Below are positions 21,101-29,989 of a stretch of DNA of 64,000 nucleotides, one piece after another. The notes beneath the pieces are model-generated. The model saw only the letters and a list, made by a program, of their open reading frames with translations. It was not told where the DNA came from and did not search any database. This stretch comes from an uncultured Lachnospiraceae bacterium (GTDB lineage: Bacteria > Bacillota > Clostridia > Lachnospirales > Lachnospiraceae): contig CAMWUL010000001.1 in the NCBI GenBank assembly GCA_947177445.1, positions 85,748-149,747 on the forward strand, read 5' to 3'. Each line of letters opens with the position of its first letter. The first letter of the stretch is position 1. Position numbers and translations under genes: made by a program.

Positions 21101-21488
21101 CAGCCTGCTTTGCCAGTTTGGGATTTTCAAAAAGGGCGATGAAATCGTGGAGAGCGCCCGCTTCCATGCTTTTCTTTATGGCTTGCTCCGCCGCCTGGTC
21201 AAGGAGCTTCAGCAGGGAGGCTTTAGTTTCTCTTTGTATTTTTCTGCTGATGTCATCGCTGTCCTTAAATTCCTTTATTGCATTTTCTGGAAACACCGTT
21301 TCATATTTCGTCTCTTGCTCTGTTCTCATCCCATAGTCCAGGGCTGTCTTATACGCCTGATTCAGCGCCGCAAAATACTCCGGCTCCTCCTCCGGATGAT
21401 GGAGTCTTGATTGTGCTGCAAAGGCTTTTCTTATAGCTTTTTTATCGTCGGTTGGATCTATTCCCAACAAACTCCATATATCGTTCAT
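18153..21488 (-). CDS. Very large J-domain protein, 1111 aa
   Basis: The first 60 or so residues are a J domain (WSLLGIDPTDDKKAIRKAF, then HHPEEEPEYFAALNQAY). The usual HPD is HPE, a variant common in clostridial relatives. The remaining 1050 residues match nothing I know. They look globular, with many Trp/Tyr and few hydrophobic runs, ending in an acidic stretch (about 1040-1065) and a short C-terminal domain. The start at 21488 is preferred over 21527 because AAGGAAAGG lies upstream and MNDIWSLLG starts the domain cleanly. It follows the Hsp70 gene by 35 bp, so the two form a chaperone pair in which the long tail probably selects clients. Confidence 0.8.
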   Translation of the reverse strand: MNDIWSLLGIDPTDDKKAIRKAFAAQSRLHHPEEEPEYFAALNQAYKTALDYGMRTEQETKYETVFPENAIKEFKDSDDISRKIQRETKASLLKLLDQAAEQAIKKSMEAGALHDFIALFENPKLAKQADTWKRFFLSEVFLKEQFSEEFGKGLFTYLSKQTLCPSDNLPMGLLQELAVAYAFIPHFAGEEYFDGLKYPKEWYKVSVENTFPGRRYAAEIFNMQGRECDLKSMTNRILRQPAIKVRHNAFSDYLTMKEMSRDGRLTDGEKEIWQHILGVCQPFYLYERNGKQIGSGSYEARSECVVKLYVQWLRDEQLPEEVLLFFYKKLSFKELERSSTRGLYSALKEEVLRQLPQAEEILFGEDGTEQRITKLYRIYSAIINDNQNNYDKFIYGETPEIRERAKAFFALPEWEQLKGEKGLFERIYSASKRIVMPRTLAETLIGHLAEGDFPEPERTELTESLLRSLSTEKMCQELDYRYEILMASTDPEDIGDSPDFWQYFLMRGFGFRHAKIRGSWERDYIYVMDGQCYLPAYINYIYAPSRAWQRRFLGFDEDTEEIPFPVAIVCPMPGNRTLRVEFHYHYCLYFVDGVQAAAPVLAFSQLQEYADNLKKTEEFFFLLAVTAIEDSDRSAAQALIEVWLKRIPVHPFIIPTIARLLAADNDHIPDACTEAEKMTCTDPKRHNPVVLYSEQERFCFRAVVSETGASIWRQMDYGWQDIIFRSAELGWRKYEAYTWKEDNLSCEDSRLPAAGTDTPEGRRAAALKALHNLRQPKPLVRAVYSLEGMDTAQKAAKILEAMGYSENMEGYCVLRYGAKKEKRHDRVFYGVHAPFGFDLKAHSTAHVRSRDFLMASSNTKIKEPKVLVGRFGWGFKYSPRSDYGPMFVYQGESGKFYAYGTVRMHRADSLVQLLEEFLRQEWEGEGVTEAVAYEGCLTVSRFDHRLEYCYTEEDIRQSMHSLKDTAADRFTLFGGYGMWTEFARWMDEMLKMELPPWVNAIVVGLDWEKGGALTFTGIHQDYICGAIQEIEEKGDIEFEDTADEDAGTVEPAESGESPQDEAYLPHAPLLVWAKGMDRRDRTELLANALKWYVDCGRFAEKTGDRNIRILV

Positions 21489-21523
21489 TGTTCTATCCTT
21501 TCCTTCATATCGCGTCAAATTCT

Positions 21524-23314
21524 TCAAATGAATTCTTCTGACTCCTCACCGAATTCATCAGACTCTTCCTCAAAATCATCAAGTTCCTCACCGAATCCAA
21601 CCTTTAATTCTCCGTCAAACAGAAGCTCCTCCTGCATATCCATGGCCTGCTGCAGCTGAGTCATCCACATTCTTCCCAGCTTTTCCGCATTTTTGACCTC
21701 TTTCTTTCTGCCGCTGCTTAGTCCCGCCAGGATCCTGCCGGTCATGGAAGCAATCATCTCCCGCTTATGTCCGGTGCTTTTTTCATAATAATCCAGAAAA
21801 AAGGCAAGCATTTTCTGGTTCTCCGGCTGCTGGATAGGCGGCAGCATGATTTTCTCCATTTCCCGGGTATACCGTTCCAGTTCTGCCTCGCTGAGAGTCT
21901 GGTTTGCCAGCAGAATCTGTCTGCGTTCTCCCATTTCGTTCTCTGCCATCACATGGAGGATTCCGTTGATGTCATAGGTGAACTGCACGTCCACCCAGGC
22001 CTGCCCCGCAGGTTTCAAAGCCACTTCTATGGTAAGCTCTCCCAGAAGCACGTCATCGTCCACATAATATTCTTCACCCTGATAAATCTGGATCCTGATT
22101 TCCTTCTGATAATCACCCACCGTCACAAACCGTTCCCTGTGGGAGGCGGGCAGGGTGGTATTGCGTTCGATCATGGGACTTAAGATGTTTTTGTCCCGGT
22201 TGGCTCTGTTGTTAACACCGATGCCCAGTGTGAAGGGACATACATCTGTCAGCAGCATATCCCTTATTTCTTCCCTGCGCTGTCTGATGCCGGCATAAAC
22301 TCCGGCACCGCAGGCAACCACGCGGTCCGTCTCTCCCAGGACAATGGGATCCTTTCCCAAAAGCTCCCTGAGAAAGCGTTTTACTACACCCAGCTTCGAA
22401 GAGCCGCCCACCATGATCAGGTCGTCTATTCCGGACACTTTGGAGCCGGCGTCCTCCAGGATATGCACAAAAAGCTGCTTTATCTTTCCGAACAGGGGCA
22501 TGCAGATTTCAAAAAGCCGCTCCTCATTCAACAGGACCCGGCAGACCCTTCCGCCTGTCTCAAGCTCCATTGTCACCTCTTCCCTTTCTGCCAGGGCGCA
22601 TTTGGAGACCTCTGAGAGCTTTCTTAATTTCGCCTGATCCTCCTTTGTCAGTTCTTCTGGCTTTAGTCCGTTTTCCCGGCAGAAATATTCCGAAACTGCC
22701 TGGTCGATATCATCTCCGCCCAGATGGTTGTCCCCCGCCACGGCGATAATTTCTATCACATTGTCAAAGCATTCCACATAGGACAAATCCAGAGTGCCCC
22801 CTCCAAAGTCAAAAACCAGCAGGGTTCTGTCCTCTTCTCCGTATTCCATCCGATAGGCCAAAGCCGCCGCAGAGGGCTCATTGATGAGGCGGTCCACCTT
22901 AAGTCCTGCAATCTGGGCCGCTTTCTTGGTATCGCTGCGCTGTTTATCATTGAAATAAGCAGGAACCGTTATGACCGCCTCTTCAATCTCTTCCTTCAGA
23001 AAGAATTCCGCGTTTCTCTTGATCTGCTCCAGCACCATAGCCGAAAGCTCCATAGGTGAATAGGCTTTTCCTCCCAGATGATATTCCTTTTCCGTGCCCA
23101 TGAAACGCTTGAACGAGGCCGCCGTGTCTTCAGGATAGAGGATCAGCCGCTCTTTTGCCGCCGCCCCTGCCAGAAATCCTTCTCCCTCCACATATCCCAC
23201 CACACTGGGCAGCAGAAAGCGCTCACCCTCCATGGGAATCAAATGTACCGTTCCATCCTTCCAATATGCTCCAAGACTGTTTGTCGTCCCCAGATCAATT
23301 CCTATGACAGCCAT
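21524..23314 (-). CDS. Dedicated Hsp70 (DnaK-like) chaperone
   Basis: A 596-residue Hsp70. The ATPase domain has GIDLGTTNS near residue 4, the FDFGGGTLDLS phosphate loop near 168 and GGSSKLGVVKRFL near 300. The substrate domain follows. The C-terminus lacks the normal DnaK tail and ends in an acidic stretch (EELDDFEEESDEFGEE). CGGAGGA precedes the ATG. There is no grpE or standard dnaJ next to it. Its partner is the large J-protein gene downstream, so it is a second, specialised Hsp70, not the housekeeping DnaK. Confidence 0.9.
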   Translation of the reverse strand: MAVIGIDLGTTNSLGAYWKDGTVHLIPMEGERFLLPSVVGYVEGEGFLAGAAAKERLILYPEDTAASFKRFMGTEKEYHLGGKAYSPMELSAMVLEQIKRNAEFFLKEEIEEAVITVPAYFNDKQRSDTKKAAQIAGLKVDRLINEPSAAALAYRMEYGEEDRTLLVFDFGGGTLDLSYVECFDNVIEIIAVAGDNHLGGDDIDQAVSEYFCRENGLKPEELTKEDQAKLRKLSEVSKCALAEREEVTMELETGGRVCRVLLNEERLFEICMPLFGKIKQLFVHILEDAGSKVSGIDDLIMVGGSSKLGVVKRFLRELLGKDPIVLGETDRVVACGAGVYAGIRQRREEIRDMLLTDVCPFTLGIGVNNRANRDKNILSPMIERNTTLPASHRERFVTVGDYQKEIRIQIYQGEEYYVDDDVLLGELTIEVALKPAGQAWVDVQFTYDINGILHVMAENEMGERRQILLANQTLSEAELERYTREMEKIMLPPIQQPENQKMLAFFLDYYEKSTGHKREMIASMTGRILAGLSSGRKKEVKNAEKLGRMWMTQLQQAMDMQEELLFDGELKVGFGEELDDFEEESDEFGEESEEFI

Positions 23315-23368
23315 AATTTTCCTCCGTTTTTGCAGCCGCAGTGAACAGCCTGCCCTGTCATCATGTTT

Positions 23369-24094
23369 CTATATCCAAATACCTGCCGCAGCACAGGGAA
23401 CTTTGTTGTCGTGCACTGCTGTCAGAAAAATTTTCCCGTCGAAAATCCTTTTATAAACATGTATGGATTCGCCTTCAAAACATTGATCTAAAAAATGAAG
23501 CTCAAACTCCTCAATCTGAAATTCTTCAAAAAATTTACTGTCAAAGGCATTTAAAAATAAATCCACATATTTTAAATTTGTCATATGCCCTGTCTTATCC
23601 AAATCCGTATACCTGACCTGATGGGTATAAATATATTCCATTCCATCTAAATCTACCGGCAATTTTTGGAATTCCTGCATACCAGACTGAATGCTTTCTG
23701 CTATATCCGCAGGAAAATCAATCTCTTTCAGACGAACCAGCCTCTTTTTGGAAAGATGATAGAGACAGCTCTCCACACAGCCGCGTGCACATTCTTCCCC
23801 ATCTTTGGAAATCAGCAGATTCTGGTGGATTACTGCGGATGATTTTCCCTCCGGAATCCATGTTTCCATATTCAATTCCCCTGTGAATTTAATCTTGCGG
23901 CTTATGTGCATCCTATACTTTGTGTACATCCAGACAATCCCGTATTCTTCTGGCAGGGTATCGTTTCCTTTTTGAATATTATGCATGTAATGGGTTGCCA
24001 TGTCTTGAAAATAATTCATATATCCCCGCAGTCCCACCTGGCCATCCCTGTCAGCATCCCTGAATTGCGGAAGATAATTCTTTCTAAATATCAT
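23369..24094 (-). CDS. Acyl-ACP thioesterase family protein
   Basis: A 241-residue protein of the acyl-[acyl-carrier-protein] thioesterase family (FatA/bacterial type): two hot-dog domains, the first with DADRDGQVGLRGYMNYFQD, the second with VRYTDLDKTGHMTNLKYVD. The NxxH-like TGHMTNLKY segment carries the expected Asn/His region. It releases free fatty acids from acyl-ACP in the cytoplasm. It is same-strand with the NUDIX gene upstream (80-bp gap) and the Hsp70 gene downstream. Confidence 0.85.
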   Translation of the reverse strand: MIFRKNYLPQFRDADRDGQVGLRGYMNYFQDMATHYMHNIQKGNDTLPEEYGIVWMYTKYRMHISRKIKFTGELNMETWIPEGKSSAVIHQNLLISKDGEECARGCVESCLYHLSKKRLVRLKEIDFPADIAESIQSGMQEFQKLPVDLDGMEYIYTHQVRYTDLDKTGHMTNLKYVDLFLNAFDSKFFEEFQIEEFELHFLDQCFEGESIHVYKRIFDGKIFLTAVHDNKVPCAAAGIWI

Positions 24095-24174
24095 CCAAGT
24101 ACCTCCTGTAATTTCTTTTTATTCTCTTCTCCGGTTGTCCATAACACAGCATCGACAACTGTTGGCACACCCTC

Positions 24175-24738
24175 TTATGCAGGGCTGTTGGTACTTTCTG
24201 AAAAGAAATATGCCGCCATCTGGGCCCTGGAGCTGAAGGGTTCTGTTTCCAGAAGCTGACGGACTTCTTCTCTGGAATAAAACTTTGCCTCGATGGATTC
24301 ATTGGCGGAGGAATGATCCTCAAAGCTTCCCTCCACTTCCACAAAGGCAATATAGGTGGTGGTATCCGAAAAAGCCACTGCCGCAAAGGAAGGGGGGAGG
24401 ATCTTTTTGATCCGGGAAATATGAAGCCCGGTTTCTTCGTAAAGCTCTCTGGCGATACATTCCTCCACCGTTTCCTCCGGTTCGATCATTCCGGCGCACA
24501 AATTATAGACAGATTGGTTGACGCCCATGCGGAATTCGTGCAGGAGCAGCAGTTTATCGCCATGGGTGGCTACAATGGATACACCGCTGGGCTTAGCGCC
24601 CAGGTCGTCGGCACTTTTCAGTTCTCTTCTGCTTACAATCTCATACTTTTTTTCCCGCCCGATTTTATTCAGATAGGTAATTTCATAGTTTTTAAGATAT
24701 TTTCCGTCCTTTACCTTTTCAAATTTAATCAGCTTCAT
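24175..24738 (-). CDS. NUDIX hydrolase (ADP-ribose pyrophosphatase-like)
   Basis: 187 residues with a complete Nudix box, from the Gly of GMIEPEE to ARELYEETGLHI (about 90-112), giving the G-x5-E-x7-RE-x2-EE-x-G pattern. The beta-rich N-terminal part and GMNQSVYNL-type region fit the ADP-sugar pyrophosphatase branch. The ATG lies inside the end of the RNase E/G gene (14-nt overlap), so the two are translationally linked. Confidence 0.85.
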   Translation of the reverse strand: MKLIKFEKVKDGKYLKNYEITYLNKIGREKKYEIVSRRELKSADDLGAKPSGVSIVATHGDKLLLLHEFRMGVNQSVYNLCAGMIEPEETVEECIARELYEETGLHISRIKKILPPSFAAVAFSDTTTYIAFVEVEGSFEDHSSANESIEAKFYSREEVRQLLETEPFSSRAQMAAYFFSESTNSPA

Positions 24739-26020
24739 GATAAATCCTCCCTAATTGCTCATGCAGTGGTTTTGTCCCTTTTTTTCGGGTGATTTCCATC
24801 AGGCCAAGAGGGGTTATATCCACTACGGTTGTTTTCACCCGATCTGCCTTGACAAGCTCCCGCATATATTCTAACAGCCTTTGACGATGCCGGCTGTCTG
24901 ACATATTGATAAAGTCTATAATAATGATACCGGACAGGTTCCGCAGTCGAAGCTGCAGGGCTATCTCACCGGCGGCTTCCAGGTTAATGCGGCTCCAGGT
25001 CTCCTCCGCATCCTTTTGTATGCTGTTCTTTCCGGAGTTCACATCGATCACCGTCAGAGCTTCCGTGGGCTGGATGATGATATAGGCGCCTGATTTGAGC
25101 CATACATGAGAGGAAAACGCTTCCTGAAGCCTGCTGTCAAGGGAATAGAGGGTGGACAGACTTAAAGCTTCCTGATACAGACGGCATATTTTTTCGGGAA
25201 AATGCACGGAGCAATAGTCCAGGATTCTGGGATAGAGCTGTGCCTGGTCAGTGATGATTTCCTGATATTCCTCCGGCGCCGCCAATGAGTCAAACACTGT
25301 CGTCCAGGTCTCCGGCGCCTCCGCGATGCAGCTGAAGCAGCAGCGATGGTCTGCGTTATGCAATAAATGACAAAAATCTGCAAAGAGAGCCCTAAAGGAC
25401 TCCATAAGTGCACTTTCGTCCAGCTCGGAGGCACGTGTGCGGATGATGGCGCCGATGGGATGGACATCTTGAATCAGCTGAAGGGAATCCTCCGACAATA
25501 TTTTATGCTTTGTAAGACAGTGGACAATGGCATCCCTTTGCTTTTTGTCAAGCTTGGATGAGAAGCACAACCTGGGCGTTCCCAGGGAAAGAACCACATA
25601 ATCATTGGACAGCGAAACTTCGGCGGTGATACATGCCTGCTTTGTTTTCTGGGCGTCCCTCTCCACCTGTACCAGCAGCTCATCGCCCTCCAAAAGCCTG
25701 CCATTGGAGGTTCTGTTCAGCAAATAAGGAGCAGAAGCCTTTTTCAGAGGCAGAAAACAGAGTTCCTTATCTGCAATTTCCACAAAGCAGGCATCCAGAT
25801 TTTTGACAATTTTTTTGACCTTGCCGATATAAATGGCGCCAATACGGCTGGGCCTGTGGGAAAAAAAGCTGGCGGCCCGCAAACGGTTATCCCGTATTAG
25901 CAGGGCGCAGGGACTTTCTTTGTATTTTGTAAACAATAATTTCCCGGAAACGGTATTCCGAAGGCTCCTGTCATTTTCGTTCAGAGTGACACTATGTCTG
26001 GGAGCAATATTTCGACTCAT
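24725..26020 (-). CDS. rng: Ribonuclease E/G family protein
   Basis: A 431-residue RNase G-type endoribonuclease that processes rRNA and mRNA. An S1-like segment (IGAIYIGKVKKIVKNLDACFVEI) is near 65-90. The catalytic core has VIDVNSGKN near 335 and IIIDFINM near 370, supplying the two Asp that bind Mg. The C-terminus is short, as in RNase G, without the RNase E scaffold. AGGAG precedes the ATG. In many clostridia TIGR03960-TIGR03936-rng leads into rplU-rpmA; here a NUDIX gene follows instead. Confidence 0.9.
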   Translation of the reverse strand: MSRNIAPRHSVTLNENDRSLRNTVSGKLLFTKYKESPCALLIRDNRLRAASFFSHRPSRIGAIYIGKVKKIVKNLDACFVEIADKELCFLPLKKASAPYLLNRTSNGRLLEGDELLVQVERDAQKTKQACITAEVSLSNDYVVLSLGTPRLCFSSKLDKKQRDAIVHCLTKHKILSEDSLQLIQDVHPIGAIIRTRASELDESALMESFRALFADFCHLLHNADHRCCFSCIAEAPETWTTVFDSLAAPEEYQEIITDQAQLYPRILDYCSVHFPEKICRLYQEALSLSTLYSLDSRLQEAFSSHVWLKSGAYIIIQPTEALTVIDVNSGKNSIQKDAEETWSRINLEAAGEIALQLRLRNLSGIIIIDFINMSDSRHRQRLLEYMRELVKADRVKTTVVDITPLGLMEITRKKGTKPLHEQLGRIYHEAD

Positions 26021-26062
26021 GATCCGTTCTCCTGTAAGTTCTTTAAATCCATATCGATATAG

Positions 26063-26776
26063 TCAGCTCTGGCAGCACATGTCTTCCAGCGATATCAGCC
26101 GGGAGGATTCCGCCCGGGTATAAATTTCCTCTCTTGTAATCAGCAGGGCGTTCTCCTGCAGTACTTCCCCGCAATGAGCCAAAAAGGCCTCCATGATTTG
26201 AATCGGTTTAATATTTCCCGCGCTGGATGCGTCTGCCAGTATATGGAACGAAGGCGTTTCACATCCCCCGCCGCCAGAGCAGGTAAATTCATATATGCCC
26301 GGCTTCAGGTCCAGCTCCCGCGCTCCCTTTTTGGTCTGCTTCGTATAAAGAATATGATCCCTGGAGAGAAAATCAGGAATGAAAGCGGATAAATCCGCTG
26401 TCGGTGCCCTTCCTTCCCGAAAACGAACCGTATAGGAGGCCGCAGCTACGCTGGCCATGGCATTTTCCGCATGATCAGGCAGCAGCCCTGTAAAAATAAT
26501 CTCTATACCAGGCACACTTGCAGCGTTCAGACGCTTCCGGACATCTTCACAGGAGGTAATGGAATGTATTTCGATATCCATATACTCGCCGTTGCTGGTA
26601 ATCCCCACTCCCAGGGGAGCGGCAAAGGTCATGATCTGGTGGGGGCTGAAGCCCCCTGTATATGCCACATCGATTCCGGCCCGGCGGATTGCTTTCTGAA
26701 AAAAACGCATGACATCCAGATGGCCGATAAAGCGCACGGGGCCATATTTTTTAAATTTAACGCGCAGTCTCAACAC
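26063..26776 (-). CDS. TIGR03936 family radical-SAM-associated protein (DUF2344)
   Basis: A 237-residue protein of the DUF2344/TIGR03936 family, always found beside or fused to the TIGR03960 radical SAM protein. Signature: YGPVRFIGHLDVMRFFQKAIRRAG at the start (split as GPVRFIGHLD and MRFFQKA), then GFSPHQIM. The GTG at 26776 is chosen because GGAGGAGG lies at the right distance; a TTG at 26791 overlaps that site. The gene overlaps the end of TIGR03960 by 20 nt. The function of the pair is not established. Confidence 0.85.
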   Translation of the reverse strand: MLRLRVKFKKYGPVRFIGHLDVMRFFQKAIRRAGIDVAYTGGFSPHQIMTFAAPLGVGITSNGEYMDIEIHSITSCEDVRKRLNAASVPGIEIIFTGLLPDHAENAMASVAAASYTVRFREGRAPTADLSAFIPDFLSRDHILYTKQTKKGARELDLKPGIYEFTCSGGGGCETPSFHILADASSAGNIKPIQIMEAFLAHCGEVLQENALLITREEIYTRAESSRLISLEDMCCQS

Positions 26777-28631
26777 AAATTCCTCCTCCAAACCGGGCGG
26801 CGCCGCAGCCCTGGCATTTTACTTTACAATTTTCAGATATTTCCTCCCGCTGTGCCTTCGCCCACTCCCGCTTCAGAAATTCCTTTGTGACACCGCAGTC
26901 GATAAAATCCCAGGGGAGAATTTCTTCTGTAGATCTCTCCCTGTGAGTGTAAAAGTCCGCAGATAATCCGCATTCCTCCAGAGTCTTCAGCCATCTGTCA
27001 TGGTCATAATATTCACCCCAGGCCTCATAAAAGCCGCCCTTCTCATAAACCCTGCGGATGACCCGGCCCAATCGGCGGTCTCCTCTGGCCAGGACACCTT
27101 CCATCACACTGGCATCCGCCTCATGCCAGTTGTATTTGATGCTTTTCTGATTCAGCTGCTCGGAGATGGCTTTTCTGGTGAGATAGGCCTTATCTATAAA
27201 CTGCTCTCTGGTACACTGCCCGGCCCATTGGAACGGCGTAAAGGGCTTGGGAACGAAAAAGGAGGTGCTTGCCACGATCTGCACTCTTCCATTAACCCGT
27301 TTTTCCTTGGGAACAGTCTCAAAAAAGGCGGCGGCAATCTTGTTGGCCAGATCTGCAATTCCTCTGATATCCTCTTCTGTCTCGGTGGGCAGACCCAGCA
27401 TAAAGTAAAGCTTAACCCTGGTCCATCCTCCCTCAAAGGCCATTGTTGACCCTCGTATGATATCCTCCTCGGTCAGCCCCTTATTGATTACATTGCGCAG
27501 CCGTTGGCTGCCGGCCTCCGGCGCAAAGGTCAGACTTGATTTTTTGATATCCTGTACCTTGCTCATGACATCCAGAGAAAAGGCATCGATCCGCAGGGAG
27601 GGCAGGGAAATATTCACATGCTGTGTGCCGCATTTCTCAATCAGAAAGTCGATGAGCTCCGGCAGCCGGGAATAATCACTGGAGCTGAGAGAGCTGAGGG
27701 AGATCTCCTCATGGCCTGTATTCTTCAGCATTTCCAACGCATATTTTTTCAGAGTTTCCACATCTCTCTCTCGCACGGGCCGGTAAATCTGCCCGGCCTG
27801 ACAGAAACGGCAGCCGCGGATACATCCCCGCTGGATCTCCAGGACCACTCTGTCCTGAGTCGCTTTAATAAAAGGAACAACAGGCTTTAATGGGTAATAG
27901 GTATCGGTGACATCCATCTGAATCTCTTTTCTGATGATGGCGGGAATTCCTTCTTCCACAGGCAGAAAGCTTTTGATGGTGCCGTCCTCATGATAGGCAG
28001 TTTCATAAAATCGGGGAGCATATATGCCGGGAAGCTTACCTGCACGGCGCAGAAATTCCACGCGCGAAAGCCCTGATGCCCTGCATTCCTTATAAAGAGT
28101 CAAAAGTCTTTCATACTGGGTTTCGCCTTCCCCGATATAAAACAGATCAAAAAAATCTGCCAGAGGCTCCGGATTATATACACAGGGGCCGCCGCCGATT
28201 ACGATAGGGCAATCTTCTCCCCGTTCCAAAGCATTGAGAGGAATCTGGGATAGATCCAGGATCTGCAGGACATTGGTATAGCACATTTCATATTGGAGGG
28301 TAATTCCCAGGAAGTCAAAATCCTTTACAGGATCCTGAGATTCCAGCGCAAACAAAGGAATGTGTTCTTTTCGCATAATGGCATCCAGATCCAGCCAGGG
28401 AGAATAAACCCGCTCGCACCATACATCCTCCATGGAGTTAAACATATCATAAAGGATCTGGATCCCCAGATGGGACATTCCGATTTCATAGACATCCGGA
28501 AAGCACATGGCAAAACGGATCTTTACCTTGGACTTATCCTTTGTTACCGAATTGATTTCGTGCCCGATATAACGTTCCGGTTTTTCTATTTTTAGTAAAA
28601 TATCATCTGACAGTGCTAATTTTTGATTCAT
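26757..28631 (-). CDS. TIGR03960 family B12-binding radical SAM protein
   Basis: 624 residues: an N-terminal B12-binding-like domain (about 30-190; FPDVYEIGMSHLGIQILYD), then a radical SAM core with the CIRGCRFC cluster motif near 268-275, and a C-terminal extension. The [4Fe-4S] cluster would split S-adenosylmethionine. Its substrate is unknown, though the constant link to RNase E/G and TIGR03936 suggests an RNA- or ribosome-related role. It starts 5 bp after the preceding stop. Near its C-terminus is a further Cys pair (CQGCGAARFGGGIC). Confidence 0.88.
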   Translation of the reverse strand: MNQKLALSDDILLKIEKPERYIGHEINSVTKDKSKVKIRFAMCFPDVYEIGMSHLGIQILYDMFNSMEDVWCERVYSPWLDLDAIMRKEHIPLFALESQDPVKDFDFLGITLQYEMCYTNVLQILDLSQIPLNALERGEDCPIVIGGGPCVYNPEPLADFFDLFYIGEGETQYERLLTLYKECRASGLSRVEFLRRAGKLPGIYAPRFYETAYHEDGTIKSFLPVEEGIPAIIRKEIQMDVTDTYYPLKPVVPFIKATQDRVVLEIQRGCIRGCRFCQAGQIYRPVRERDVETLKKYALEMLKNTGHEEISLSSLSSSDYSRLPELIDFLIEKCGTQHVNISLPSLRIDAFSLDVMSKVQDIKKSSLTFAPEAGSQRLRNVINKGLTEEDIIRGSTMAFEGGWTRVKLYFMLGLPTETEEDIRGIADLANKIAAAFFETVPKEKRVNGRVQIVASTSFFVPKPFTPFQWAGQCTREQFIDKAYLTRKAISEQLNQKSIKYNWHEADASVMEGVLARGDRRLGRVIRRVYEKGGFYEAWGEYYDHDRWLKTLEECGLSADFYTHRERSTEEILPWDFIDCGVTKEFLKREWAKAQREEISENCKVKCQGCGAARFGGGICVETAR

Positions 28632-28636
28632 ATGTG

Positions 28637-29965
28637 TTATATACCTTTCTTGGAGGCACCGGTTTCCATAGATTTTTCTGCGGCGGTACTTCGGGAATAG
28701 CCGGCAGTTTTTACAGCCTCACGCATTTTTCTCACATCGGACCGGGTCATCTCTGTCTGCGAATAACGGGCCTGTTCATAGAGACAGGCCATGCCCTTCG
28801 TCTCTAATATTCGTTCCCACTCTCTAGCGGTAAAAAAGCGATAACCACCAGGATGGCCTTCTGTAAAAAACGGTCCGGACTGCAAAAGCTTTTTTCGATA
28901 GAGCCTTCGAATCTGGGCGGAAGGAGTCAGAAAGCCTGAAGGTGCCGTCCTTTTTGCGGACCGGGTTTTGGTTCTGTCACATTTCTCCCTGACCTCGGAA
29001 ACGCCTGTATCCATGTCCACAGTCTGTCTGCGGATTTGCCAGAAAAAGTGTTTCCGGATAAAACGGATCAGCTGGAGTACCAGCCGAAGGATACAATATG
29101 CACACAGGCAGATCAGAGCCGCCACAGCCGCCTTTTCCAGAACCTCCCAGAGCCAGAAGGGCTCACCTTCTGCCGCGTCAAGAGGCACCATATCCGAAAA
29201 TGGCGGCGGGGCCGCCGACTCTATGGGCTGCATTTCCGGCTCCGGCTGGTCATTTCGGAAAAGAGAAAAGAAAAAACGCAAAATGCCTGTTATCATTTTT
29301 TTAATCAGACCGGCTATGGCCTCCAGTCTGGACAGGTTTGTAAAAAGCGTCAGGATTACGGTGCAAAACAGGGTGTACCCCAGCACAAGCCCAATTCCTG
29401 AAGAAAACATTTCCTTTGCAGGCACAAAGCCGGCGCTTCCCGCATTGAGAGATAAAAATGTCAGATACTGCTGCAGATAATATATGATAAAATATAATCC
29501 AAAGCATCCTGCCAGAGCAAATAAATAAAACGCATCCCAGCCGGGGGCATTCTGCTGATGCAGCAACAGCATGGAAAGCAGGGAAATGCCCAAGGACATG
29601 AAGGGATGCATCAAAGGGGTAACGGGAATGTCCTTGATTCTCAGGGCAAAGGAATGGATCATATAATATATTCCGCAGACAATGCAGATCACGCGGTTTA
29701 CAGACCCCTGAGCCGGCACCGCCATAGAAAGGGATACCGCCGCCGCATGAGACAGCGCAAAAAGCGGAAAACGGCTGATTTTCGCCCGCAGAATATAAAA
29801 GACTACAGGAAAAAGGCCGCATACCACCCACATCGGAAGATCCGGCTGAAGAACTGAGGTATAGCTGGACGTTAATCCCATTATGGTCAGCGCCAGAGGA
29901 AAAAGAATCCAATGATTCAGCTGCTGTGTAAGCAATTCACTTATAAGCTCTATTTTCTCTTTCAT
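28637..29965 (-). CDS. Membrane protein of the MoxR-DUF58 operon
   Basis: A 442-residue membrane protein with about seven hydrophobic segments in residues 15-225, another near 280-300, and a basic cytoplasmic C-terminal domain (about 310-442). The end resembles DUF4129-type tails (GGYRFFTAREWERILE region). It occupies the place usually taken by a transglutaminase-like or DUF4129 protein after moxR and DUF58. No catalytic motif seen. It is likely part of a membrane complex assembled by MoxR. Confidence 0.7.
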   Translation of the reverse strand: MKEKIELISELLTQQLNHWILFPLALTIMGLTSSYTSVLQPDLPMWVVCGLFPVVFYILRAKISRFPLFALSHAAAVSLSMAVPAQGSVNRVICIVCGIYYMIHSFALRIKDIPVTPLMHPFMSLGISLLSMLLLHQQNAPGWDAFYLFALAGCFGLYFIIYYLQQYLTFLSLNAGSAGFVPAKEMFSSGIGLVLGYTLFCTVILTLFTNLSRLEAIAGLIKKMITGILRFFFSLFRNDQPEPEMQPIESAAPPPFSDMVPLDAAEGEPFWLWEVLEKAAVAALICLCAYCILRLVLQLIRFIRKHFFWQIRRQTVDMDTGVSEVREKCDRTKTRSAKRTAPSGFLTPSAQIRRLYRKKLLQSGPFFTEGHPGGYRFFTAREWERILETKGMACLYEQARYSQTEMTRSDVRKMREAVKTAGYSRSTAAEKSMETGASKKGI

Positions 29966-29989
29966 TTTCTGCTTTCAATAATCCTTAAT

